NCBI GenBank assembly: GCA_009778545.1
Contig: WRJO01000011.1
Location: forward strand, 1 to 35,657
Reading direction: 5' to 3'
Source of the DNA: Treponema sp.
GTDB taxonomy: Bacteria > Spirochaetota > Spirochaetia > Treponematales > Breznakiellaceae
DNA: 35,657 bases
This document shows, one piece after another, positions 16,105-24,121 of this stretch. The position numbers and the translations under genes were made by a program. Under the pieces are notes generated by a model. That model was not told the DNA's origin. It saw nothing but the letters and a program-made list of their open reading frames with translations, and did not search any database. Position 1 is the first letter of the stretch. Each line of letters opens with the position of its first letter.

Positions 16105-19100
16105 ATGAAAGCAGCGGTTAGATTTTCGGCCTTAATCATATTGGCGGCGGTTTTTGCCTTGTTGTTTCCGGCGTGTAACAATGGAACCACCGGGAAAATC
16201 ACCATCCTGAGCATTTTTGTCGCCGCGCCTCCGGCGAAACAGACTTACACTGTCGGCGAAACGCTCAACACCGACGGCCTTGTGGTTATCGCCCTTTACA
16301 GCAATGCTTCCACGGCAGAAGTTACCGATTATGATCTCAGCGGGTTTGACTCCGAAACAGCGGGGCGAAAAACCGTTTTTATCGAATACGACGGCAAAAC
16401 CACCGAATTTACCGTTCAGGTAGTGGGCGTTACCAAAATTGAAATTACCAGCCCTCCTAAAAATGCCAAATGCGCGATTTATGAAGAGCCGGACTTAACC
16501 GGCCTTGTTGTTACCGCATCGTACAGCGATGGAACCGTGGAAATCATTGCGGTCACCATGGACAACATCACCGGCTTTGACAGGACAAAAACGGGGGAGC
16601 AAACCCTTGCCATTATCTACGGAGGGGCATCCGCCGAATTCACCGTGACGGTTGTAGAGGTTAGCAGGATAGAAATTTCCGGCCAGCCGGCAAAAACCGA
16701 ATACCGCATAGGCGATCTTCTCGACATTACCGGCCTTGAGATACAGGTGCATTACAGCGACGGCCCTGTAGAAGCCATAGCGGTTTCGGCGGGGCATATC
16801 ACCGGCTTTGACAGCACGATACCCGGGCTGCAAACCGCGGTTATTGCCTATGGGGGTAAAACCGCTTCCTTTAATGTTACGATAATCGGACTTTCCGGCA
16901 TTGCCGTTACCAGGCTGCCCGATAAAACCGAATACCGCATGGGAGAACAGCTGAACCTTGCCGGCCTTGAGGTAACGGCCCGCTACAGCGACGGCGTTGA
17001 ATTGGCAGCCGCCATTACCCCTGCCAACATCACCGGTTTTAACTCAGCGTCGATTGGGGTAAAAACCGTTATCATTGTCTATGCCGGAGAAACGGCGTCA
17101 TTCGCCGTCAGGATCGTAGGCATCGCTTCGGGAAACACCGTGCAGGACAAGCTCGCGTGGCTGCAGGTAAACGCGGCAAGCGGCAACACCTATATTCTGG
17201 AAGTTGCCGCAGACGAAGAACTTGCCCCCCATGAACTGTACTATGCCGGCAGGACCGATATTACGATAATTCTGAAGGGAAACGGAAACGGCGGCGAAAA
17301 AATACTTTCTTCGTCGGGGAACGGCACGGTCATTTCGGTGGGCAGCGGCGTAACGCTGATACTGGAAAATGGCGTTACCATTCGCGGGGGAAGCAACAAC
17401 GCCCCGCTGGTAAGCGTCGCAGGCGGCGGCGAAATGTTCATGCGCGACGGGGCGAAAATCACCGGCAACAGCAACCCGTCCGGCAGCGGCGGCGGTGTCT
17501 ATGTCGGCACGGGCGGAACCTTCGATATGAGCGGCGGCGAAATCTCCGACAATGCCGCTTCCGACGGCGGCGGCGTGTATACGGACACCGGCGGAATTTT
17601 TATCCTGACCGGCGGCCGCCTTCATAACAATACCGGCAACGAGGTGTCCGGTACCGGCACGATAAATGCTTCGTTTATTAAAATAGATATCGTCAGCCTG
17701 CCGAACAAGATGCTGTACCTGTACGGCGATCCGCTGGACATTTCCGGGCTGGCGGTTACCGCCTCCTACATCAACAATTCGACGATACCGGAGCCGGTAG
17801 CGATAACCGACGATAACATCACCGGTTTTAACCCAGGGCAGACAGGCGAACAAATACTGACTATTACCTACGACGGCAAAACCGCCTCGTTCACGGTATC
17901 GGTCGTTGCCGTTGTTTTCTTTGACCCAAGCGGCGGAAGCTGGAACGGCAGTTACGACAGCAGAATGGAGTTTGCCGATGCCGCCCTGAATTACACGGTC
18001 ATTCCTCCGGCAGTGCCGTCCCCGCCGTATAGCGGAGCGCACTTTGCCGGATGGTTTACCGGCGGCGACGAGGAATGGGTCTTTACCGATAGCGTTCCCG
18101 GCAGCATTACCCTTGCCGCCAAATGGCAGACGCTGGATGAGCTGGACTTTGGGCCCGGGGCGGAAATATCAAATACGTTCAGCGTTACCAGCCAGACAAC
18201 GTGGAACAACGCCGTAAGGGATATTACCAACGGCGGCAACGATAAAAACTACGTCATCAATGTTACCGTCGACTTTAGCCGTCCGGGAATAACCGGATAC
18301 ACCTTTGGCGCGGCAAGCGGAATAAAGGTGGCGATACGGGGCACGGGCAGCGCCAGCCGGAGGATCTCCCTGAGTACCAATAATTCAGGATATTTGCTCT
18401 ACATAAACGCCGGACAAACCGTGATAATGCGCGATCTGACTCTGTACGGCCTGGAACAGATTTGGAACGGCGTTGCGCCGCTGGTCCGCGTAGACAGCGG
18501 CACATTCGAAATGAAGGGCACCGCCGTTCTGGACCGCAACACCTATCGCAATCCTACCAACAACCGCGATACTTTTGCCGGAGGAATTCAGGTTTACGGC
18601 GGGACGTTCATCATGCGGGACAGCGCGAGGATATCCAGAAACAGGGGCTGGCACAACTGGGATAATCCTTCCTATGGCGGCGGGGTGTATCTTGCTTCCG
18701 GCGCTGTTTTTAAAATGTACGGAGGCAGCATTGCCGAAAACCACTCTTCCTACTACAGAACGACCAGCACGGGCGCTTACGGCGGCGGGGTGTACGTAGG
18801 TTCCGGCAGTACCTTTGAGATGCACGGAGGGGTAATTTCCGGCAATAAAATAACCAGGGATAACAATGCCACCGGCGGCGGCGCGGCGCAAGGCCTGGGA
18901 GGCGGGGTGTATGTTCATACCGGCGGAACCTTCCGCGTGATCGGCGGAACGATCTACGGCAACGCTGCTACCATTACGGCGGCCCTCAGAAATGTTACCA
19001 CCAGCACCGGCCAGGGAGCGGCGCTGTACAGTGCCGGCGCGACCCAATACGGCGCTTTTGTCGGCGGCGTCTGGAAAAGCGGCGGCAGTTTGTCCACTAC

Positions 19101-19140
19101 CAACAGCACGATCAGGGTGGTGAACGGAATTCTGCAGTAA
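16105..19140 (+). CDS. Large surface lipoprotein D: Big_3 repeats, InlB-type module, beta-helix
   Basis: 1011 residues from the ATG at 16105, with GGGGAG at 16093-16098; an in-frame ATG at 16078 lacks such a site. Lipobox F-P-A-C (Cys24). Four Big_3 modules (about 34-107, 110-184, 187-261, 264-337), a longer first helix stretch (343-520) with two GGGVY motifs, a fifth Big_3 (526-600), an InlB-type module (603-673, here FAGWF in place of FGGWY) and the C-terminal helix (680-1005). The first helix stretch is as developed as in lipoprotein A, unlike B and C. The gene ends three bases from the convergent transglycosylase gene, with no terminator visible between them. The family is unassigned beyond its domains. 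Confidence 0.83.
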   Translation: MKAAVRFSALIILAAVFALLFPACNNGTTGKITILSIFVAAPPAKQTYTVGETLNTDGLVVIALYSNASTAEVTDYDLSGFDSETAGRKTVFIEYDGKTTEFTVQVVGVTKIEITSPPKNAKCAIYEEPDLTGLVVTASYSDGTVEIIAVTMDNITGFDRTKTGEQTLAIIYGGASAEFTVTVVEVSRIEISGQPAKTEYRIGDLLDITGLEIQVHYSDGPVEAIAVSAGHITGFDSTIPGLQTAVIAYGGKTASFNVTIIGLSGIAVTRLPDKTEYRMGEQLNLAGLEVTARYSDGVELAAAITPANITGFNSASIGVKTVIIVYAGETASFAVRIVGIASGNTVQDKLAWLQVNAASGNTYILEVAADEELAPHELYYAGRTDITIILKGNGNGGEKILSSSGNGTVISVGSGVTLILENGVTIRGGSNNAPLVSVAGGGEMFMRDGAKITGNSNPSGSGGGVYVGTGGTFDMSGGEISDNAASDGGGVYTDTGGIFILTGGRLHNNTGNEVSGTGTINASFIKIDIVSLPNKMLYLYGDPLDISGLAVTASYINNSTIPEPVAITDDNITGFNPGQTGEQILTITYDGKTASFTVSVVAVVFFDPSGGSWNGSYDSRMEFADAALNYTVIPPAVPSPPYSGAHFAGWFTGGDEEWVFTDSVPGSITLAAKWQTLDELDFGPGAEISNTFSVTSQTTWNNAVRDITNGGNDKNYVINVTVDFSRPGITGYTFGAASGIKVAIRGTGSASRRISLSTNNSGYLLYINAGQTVIMRDLTLYGLEQIWNGVAPLVRVDSGTFEMKGTAVLDRNTYRNPTNNRDTFAGGIQVYGGTFIMRDSARISRNRGWHNWDNPSYGGGVYLASGAVFKMYGGSIAENHSSYYRTTSTGAYGGGVYVGSGSTFEMHGGVISGNKITRDNNATGGGAAQGLGGGVYVHTGGTFRVIGGTIYGNAATITAALRNVTTSTGQGAALYSAGATQYGAFVGGVWKSGGSLSTTNSTIRVVNGILQ

Positions 19141-19143
19141 AAG

Positions 19144-21177
19144 CTAGTAGTACAGGCTTTTGTACACCGCTGCCGCCGCCATGACGCGCCTGCCGTAGTC
19201 CCTGGTTTCGGCGTAGTCGGCGGTTTCCAGAAACAGGTTGGGCGGCAGATTTTGTGAGGCGGCGACCCAGCGGCGGACGCGGTTCATGCCGCCGTTGTAC
19301 GCCAATATCGCCAGCAGGGGGTCTTCCATCCGCCCGTTGAGGTAGGCAAGGTACGACGCGCCAATGTGGATGTTGGCCGCCGGGTCGCGCAGGTTTACGG
19401 CGTTAACCTCCTGCCCGCTTTCGTCGGCGGCAATACGGCGGTAGTCGGGGCCCCCCTGCCGCAGGAGGCGGGCTGCCGCTTCTTCGGCGGTTGCCGGCAT
19501 AAGCTGGGTAAGGCCCACGGCCCCGGCGGCGGAAACGGCGTTTTGGTCAAACGCGCTTTCCGTGCGGATCAGGGCGAACAGCAGCGGCGCTTCGATGCCT
19601 GTTTCCCCGGCGTATCGTTCGACCATCTCCCGGTACGGCCGGGGGTGGCTCAGTTCCAGGTCTTTCCGTATAGCCTGGTATCCATCCTGCCTTATGTACA
19701 GCGAAACCAGCCGCATCGACTGCTGGTACATTCCCGCCCCGCCGAGGGCTTCGGCAAGGCGGCGGAGTTCGCCGGGGGAAAGGCCTTCTTCCGCCGCCCT
19801 GATGTAGCGCGGGGCGAATTCGGCGGCATTGTGCCTGAAAAAGCCCAGGAGGAAGAGCATTGTTTCCGATTCATCGCTGCGGAAAGGGGCGCGGCTGGTT
19901 TCGCGGCGCAGGGCGGTTATGTCCAGAAAAGGCTCGTCCAGCGCCGCCGCGCTGAGGGACCGGTAATACAGCGCCGAAGCGCCCGCCTCATAGGCAGTGC
20001 GGAAATACGCCCGGATGGCAATTTCGGCGGGCAGCGCGGAATATTCGCCATCTGCCGATTCTTCTGCGGGAGGGATATTTGTCGCTGCCAGTTCACCAGC
20101 GCGGCGGATTGCTTCGGGCGGCAGCAGCCCCTCTTCCAGCGCCCTGCCGATGATCCAGGCGTACTGCGCCGCCGCCGCGCCCTGCCGGTCCCGCACCAGC
20201 GAAAAAACGCGCAGCAGATCGCCCCACTGCCGCCGCCGGACAAGTTCCCGCGCCAGCCGGCCCATAACGTCGGCAAAATAGGAATCGTCGCGCCATTGGG
20301 ACACATAGGTTTCCAAAAGCGATATGGCGGCGGGGCCGGCTGCGTTGCTGCCTTCGGCAAGGGCGGAGTCCATCATGTACCAGATGCAGGAGTCGGCCTG
20401 GTCCGCCGGGTTTTCCGGGGCAAAGGGCAAAGCCCTGGCAAAGAATTCGTCGCACTGCCCGCCGCGATAGTGGGCGATTCTGCCGGAATAAAAAAGCAGC
20501 AGGAAGCGGATAAGGCTTTCCCCTTCATCGATATTTTTTTCCCATTCCGTGAACAGGGTTATCCCCTCGCTTCCCGTCGGCGTGTACTGGAAGGTCCTTC
20601 CCAGGTCGGCAAGCAGATCGGGGTATTGCACAAACAGTTCCGGCGAATCGCGCAGGGCGATGCGGAAGAAGAGCAGGGCTTCGCCGTAGCGGGAGCGGGA
20701 CGCGGCAATGCGGCCGTCAATCGCCGCGTTTTCTGCTTCGGAAAAATGGCCGCCGGGAACGTCTTCTCCAGCCTTGCGCCATTCTGCCAGCGCCCATTGG
20801 GCGGCATCTTCCCGGAAACGGTCCCTGCCGCCCGAAAACAGCAGCGCCAGGGCTTTTTCGCGGCTTTCGGGAATGCCTTCTGCCGCCGCAATCGCCTCTG
20901 CCCAGGACCCGGCGGCTTTCAGGCGGATTTTCGCCATTGCGCTCCGGGGCAGGGGATGCCCGGCATGGCGCATGCTCATCAGCTCTGCCGCCGCAGCGGC
21001 GGCAAGGGGGGAATTTTTGCTGTCCAGGGCTTTTTCAAAACGGGCGGCTGCTCCCGCCAGATCGCCTCCCCGTTTTTTCTTCAGCCCGTCGTAGAATTCC
21101 GGCCCGGGCTGCTGCGCCGCGCAGGAATAGAGGCTCAACAAAAAAACAAGGAAGCTTAATCCGTACTTACCGCGCAT
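19144..21177 (-). CDS. Lipoprotein soluble lytic murein transglycosylase (SLT family)
   Basis: 677 residues. The signal peptide ends at a lipobox-like L-Y-S-C (Cys19). The middle (about 25-500) is alpha-helical and alanine-rich, like the superhelical U and L domains of Slt70. The C-terminal SLT domain (530-677) has the catalytic glutamate in IRTESAF (E540), GLTQLMPATA (555-564) and AYNGG (626-630). Such enzymes cleave the MurNAc-GlcNAc bond of peptidoglycan and leave a 1,6-anhydro end. The lipid anchor would place it at a membrane facing the periplasm. The gene starts three bases after the LysM gene stops, so the pair is an operon for cell-wall binding and cutting. A long open frame on the opposite strand (19366-21159) is a GC-driven shadow. 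Confidence 0.9.
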   Translation of the reverse strand: MRGKYGLSFLVFLLSLYSCAAQQPGPEFYDGLKKKRGGDLAGAAARFEKALDSKNSPLAAAAAAELMSMRHAGHPLPRSAMAKIRLKAAGSWAEAIAAAEGIPESREKALALLFSGGRDRFREDAAQWALAEWRKAGEDVPGGHFSEAENAAIDGRIAASRSRYGEALLFFRIALRDSPELFVQYPDLLADLGRTFQYTPTGSEGITLFTEWEKNIDEGESLIRFLLLFYSGRIAHYRGGQCDEFFARALPFAPENPADQADSCIWYMMDSALAEGSNAAGPAAISLLETYVSQWRDDSYFADVMGRLARELVRRRQWGDLLRVFSLVRDRQGAAAAQYAWIIGRALEEGLLPPEAIRRAGELAATNIPPAEESADGEYSALPAEIAIRAYFRTAYEAGASALYYRSLSAAALDEPFLDITALRRETSRAPFRSDESETMLFLLGFFRHNAAEFAPRYIRAAEEGLSPGELRRLAEALGGAGMYQQSMRLVSLYIRQDGYQAIRKDLELSHPRPYREMVERYAGETGIEAPLLFALIRTESAFDQNAVSAAGAVGLTQLMPATAEEAAARLLRQGGPDYRRIAADESGQEVNAVNLRDPAANIHIGASYLAYLNGRMEDPLLAILAYNGGMNRVRRWVAASQNLPPNLFLETADYAETRDYGRRVMAAAAVYKSLYY

Positions 21178-21180
21178 CCA

Positions 21181-22227
21181 CTAATTCAGCGGGGGTATCC
21201 TGACATTAAAGCCCGCAATAATCAAATCGGGGTTTTTAATATTGTTGTGCCGTGCGATTCTTGGGTACAGCCAGGGGTTCCGATAAAAAGCCGCCGAAAT
21301 ATCCCACAGGGTATCGCCCCACTGGATCTGGTACACGACGCCGTTTTTCGGTATTACAGCCGGAACCTTGTACGACAGTACCGGCGCCGGCGGGCGCTTT
21401 CTTTGAACTGCCTGCGGGCGCGGGGCCGGGGGGGCAGTCGGCGCTTCGATCACGGGCACCGGTGCCGAGGGCTGCGAGACCTGCGGCTGCGGCGTTGCGG
21501 CATGCGGCGGCGTTACGGCTTGCGGCGGCTGCGGCGCTGGCGGCTGCGGCGCGGGAGAAAGCGGCGCTGGCGGCACCGGCTGTGGTGCGGGCGGTTGCGG
21601 CGCTGGGGGCTGCGGCTGCGGTGGAATTGGTTCAACTTGCCCACTCCGCCCTGGCTGCGCAATAACCTGCTTGTGCCTCGGCGTGAAATGGCCGTGGGTA
21701 TTTATCAAAAACCAGAGTATGACGATCATTATGACGACAAAGACGGTGGCGAGGCCCATGATAAGCCATGGGAATTTACGCGCTTCATCTTTGTCATCAT
21801 CAAGGCGGCTGTACAGGCTGGCCGGGGCATTCGGCCTATCGCTTCCAAAGTCAAAATCGGGGAAGCCGTCTGTCCGGGCCGCCTCGTCTATTGTTTTGAG
21901 CGATACGTTCAGGGTGTGGTGCTCGCCGTCCGCCGCGATATCAAGGTCGTAGGCATCGGCGGTTATGTTGCCCTCGCTGTCGCAGGAAATGATCATTTCA
22001 ATGGAAGGATCTCCCCTTGGCCGGGATTGCAAGCTCTCCACCACCAGGCTGCCGATGTACTGGGCGTCGAGCATGGACTTTGAGAGGCTCCTGAAAAGGT
22101 CGATCTGCACGTTTTCCTGACCGTCGTGGGCAGTGGTAAGGACAAGCCGTTTCTTTCGGGGGGAATTTTCCTCAATTATAGGGTAAAAATCACCGTTAGC
22201 GATTTTGATGCCAATCGTTCCTGCCAT
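21181..22227 (-). CDS. Membrane LysM protein with Hsp70 substrate-binding-like cytoplasmic domain
   Basis: 348 residues from the ATG at 22227, which has AGGAG about eight bases upstream; the frame is open further up without support. Residues 15-110 resemble the Hsp70 beta-sandwich substrate-binding domain: a PRKKR-x-x-LTTAHDGQENVQI segment (23-42), then IGSLVVESLQSRPRGDPSIEM (58-78) and a CDSEGNITADAYD segment (82-94), comparable with 'IPTKK...FTTA-DNQ', 'LPPAPRGVPQIEV' and 'D-x-NGI-x-VSA'. A single membrane helix lies at about 153-175, then a Pro/Gln/Ala-rich linker (190-285). A C-terminal LysM (298-345; YQIQWGDTLWDIS) binds peptidoglycan. With no signal peptide, the N-terminus should be cytoplasmic. 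No Hsp70 ATPase domain is present. It is encoded just upstream of the transglycosylase. The Hsp70 resemblance is judged by eye. Confidence 0.8.
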   Translation of the reverse strand: MAGTIGIKIANGDFYPIIEENSPRKKRLVLTTAHDGQENVQIDLFRSLSKSMLDAQYIGSLVVESLQSRPRGDPSIEMIISCDSEGNITADAYDLDIAADGEHHTLNVSLKTIDEAARTDGFPDFDFGSDRPNAPASLYSRLDDDKDEARKFPWLIMGLATVFVVIMIVILWFLINTHGHFTPRHKQVIAQPGRSGQVEPIPPQPQPPAPQPPAPQPVPPAPLSPAPQPPAPQPPQAVTPPHAATPQPQVSQPSAPVPVIEAPTAPPAPRPQAVQRKRPPAPVLSYKVPAVIPKNGVVYQIQWGDTLWDISAAFYRNPWLYPRIARHNNIKNPDLIIAGFNVRIPPLN

Positions 22228-22295
22228 CAAACAAGCTCCTATCTGAATTTTAGGAGGGGAAAACCTCTTTGTCAATGCCGCAGAAATCCCCTGTT

Positions 22296-22348
22296 ATTTA
22301 TTCATCGGTAAATTCGGTGTTTTGTTAAAGCCAAAAACTACCGATAAT
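22296..22348. promoter_or_regulatory. Divergent control region with a 17-mer shared with the coaE/fapA region
   Basis: ATTTATTCATCGGTAAA (22296-22312) recurs exactly at 26989-27005, again between divergent genes. CCGATAAT follows in both places (22341-22348 and 27009-27016). Here ATCGGTA (22304-22310) and TACCGAT (22339-22345) form a 7-bp inverted repeat. GATAAT (22343-22348) looks like a -10 box for the TPR gene and lies ten bases before its ATG. Confidence 0.35.
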
Positions 22349-22358
22349 TGAAGACAAG

Positions 22359-23744
22359 ATGATGATCCCGATAGTGATTGGAGTTTTTGTCTTTGCCCTC
22401 ATAGTCGTTGTATTCATTTTTGTTATGGGGCGAACGAAAAGCGACAAATCCGGCCCAGGAAAACGTTCAAAAAACCGGGAAGCCAAATTGCAGGATGCAA
22501 ACAAGCGGCTGGCCCACAACCCCCTTGACCCCCACGCCCTGTTCGATTTGGGCGAGGTTTATTTTGAAGAAGAGGCATGGGACAAGGCGATGCGGGCCTA
22601 TGAGACGCTGGACGACATAGTTGCCAGAGGCGCCGCCCAGGGCGTCGACGCATTTGAGGTGCACTTCCGTTATGGTTTTTCCGCCCTCAAGCTTGCCATG
22701 ACCGAGCAGGCCCATAAGGGCTTTTCCATGGCGCGCGCCCTGAGGCAGGACCATTTTGAGACCAATTTCAATCTGGGGGCGCTGGAATTTGAGCATAAAA
22801 ACTATGAAAAGGCGATACAGCTGCTCCAGCAGGCTCGCCAGCAGAACCCGGAGAATCCCGCAGTGCTCCGGTATATGGGCCATGCGCTTTTCAGGCTGAA
22901 AAAGCCCAAAGAGGCGATGAGCTTTATCCGCAAGGCGATCGACCTTGCCCCGGACGACAAGGAATCCCTCTATACCCTGGCGGAATGTTACTACGAGGCA
23001 AAGCAAACCGAACAGGCGCTGCGAATATTCAGCCACCTTCGCGCAGACCCGGTAATGGGGCCCAGCGCGTGCCTTATTTCCGGCACCATTAACACGGAAA
23101 TCCGCAAGAACGATCTTGCCATACAGGATTTTGAAATGGGGCTGCGGCACGAAAACATTAAGCCCGACATCCTCGCCGAACTTCGCTACTATCTCGGCAC
23201 CACCCTCATCAAGCAGAACGAAATAAACAAGGCGCTGACCCAGCTCAAACTCCTCCAGATGGACAACCCTTCGTACAAGGATGTCAGCGTATTGATAGGC
23301 AAGTACCAGGAGCTGAACGCCAACAAGAACCTTCAGATATTCCTTATGTCTTCGTCCGCCGATTTTGTCGCCCTTTGCCGAAAAATCGTCATGACGTATT
23401 TTCCCCGGGCCAAGGTAAAAATTAGCAATATTTCCGTCAACAAGAATGAATGGGCGGACATCCTGGCGGAGATCAGCACGCCCAAATGGTCGGATTTGAT
23501 CATGTTCCGGTTTATCCGCACCCAGGGTTCCATCGGGGAGATGATAGTGCGCGAATTCCATGCCCACCTGAAAGACGTAAAGGCCGGCAAGGGCGTTTGC
23601 ATGACCGTAGGTTCCTTTTCAGACGAAGCAAAGCGTTACACGGAAGCCCGCCTCATCGATCTGATCGAAAAAGAACGGCTGAACGCGATTCTCAACAGCG
23701 TGGATGCAAAAGCCGCCGCGTTAACCGATGGAAAAAGGCGTTAA
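22359..23744 (+). CDS. Membrane-anchored TPR protein with degenerate Mrr-like C-terminal domain
   Basis: 461 residues. One N-terminal membrane helix (about 4-23) is followed by a basic stretch, so the bulk is likely cytoplasmic. Several TPR motifs occupy about 40-320, for example NPLDPHALFDLGEVYFEEE and DDKESLYTLAECYYEAKQ, and indicate a protein-binding scaffold. Residues 330-450 resemble the Mrr-type endonuclease fold near its end (KGVCMTVGSFSDEAKRYTE, 411-429, then LIDLIEKERL). The expected catalytic (E/Q)-x-K is not seen; MFRFIR occupies that strand. The domain is therefore probably inactive and may bind nucleic acid or protein. Start choice between ATGs at 22359 and 22362 is open; no Shine-Dalgarno sequence is visible. 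The next gene, a cupin, starts 21 nt downstream. Confidence 0.78.
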   Translation: MMIPIVIGVFVFALIVVVFIFVMGRTKSDKSGPGKRSKNREAKLQDANKRLAHNPLDPHALFDLGEVYFEEEAWDKAMRAYETLDDIVARGAAQGVDAFEVHFRYGFSALKLAMTEQAHKGFSMARALRQDHFETNFNLGALEFEHKNYEKAIQLLQQARQQNPENPAVLRYMGHALFRLKKPKEAMSFIRKAIDLAPDDKESLYTLAECYYEAKQTEQALRIFSHLRADPVMGPSACLISGTINTEIRKNDLAIQDFEMGLRHENIKPDILAELRYYLGTTLIKQNEINKALTQLKLLQMDNPSYKDVSVLIGKYQELNANKNLQIFLMSSSADFVALCRKIVMTYFPRAKVKISNISVNKNEWADILAEISTPKWSDLIMFRFIRTQGSIGEMIVREFHAHLKDVKAGKGVCMTVGSFSDEAKRYTEARLIDLIEKERLNAILNSVDAKAAALTDGKRR

Positions 23745-23765
23745 TTTCAAAAATTTGGAGTATAT

Positions 23766-24110
23766 ATGGTTATTGAACGCAAGGACATGAAGGCCGAAGT
23801 CAGGGAAAGGCTGCGGGGAGGGGAGGGCAATACGGAAATTCTCCACCTCGTAAACTGCGAAAAAGAGAAAAACATCAGAATGCTGGCAGAAATGACGCTG
23901 CAGCCGGGCTGTTCAATCGGAACCCACAACCATGATTCTGAAACGGAGTATTACATTATCCTTTCCGGTAGTGGTATAATAAATGACAACGGCGCAGATG
24001 CGCCGGTAAAAACCGGTGACGTGGTAATAACCGGCGGCGGAAGTTCACACAGCCTTTGCAACACCGGAGATGTTCCCCTGGTTTTGCATGCGGTTATTGT
24101 TACCTACTAA
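23766..24110 (+). CDS. Small single-domain cupin protein
   Basis: 114 residues forming one cupin barrel. Motif 1 fits the classical spacing exactly: G48-x5-H54-x-H56-x4-E61-x6-G68. Motif 2 is G84-x5-G-x-G-x2-H95-x3-N99, with Gly replacing the usual Pro. The two His of motif 1, Glu61 and His95 should bind a metal ion. Proteins of this size may be enzymes, sugar or small-molecule binders, or sensors, and the substrate cannot be told from the sequence. GGAG at 23757-23760 supports the start. It lies between the TPR gene and a chemoreceptor gene in one tight cluster (11 nt to the next start), so it may act in the same signalling process. No signal peptide is present. Confidence 0.85.
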   Translation: MVIERKDMKAEVRERLRGGEGNTEILHLVNCEKEKNIRMLAEMTLQPGCSIGTHNHDSETEYYIILSGSGIINDNGADAPVKTGDVVITGGGSSHSLCNTGDVPLVLHAVIVTY

Positions 24111-24121
24111 GGAGACGGTAT

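Noticed and set aside
19366-21159. Long open frame (597 codons) opposite the transglycosylase gene
   Set aside because: It is a mirror of a GC-rich gene with clear SLT motifs; the antisense product shows no domain and has odd composition.
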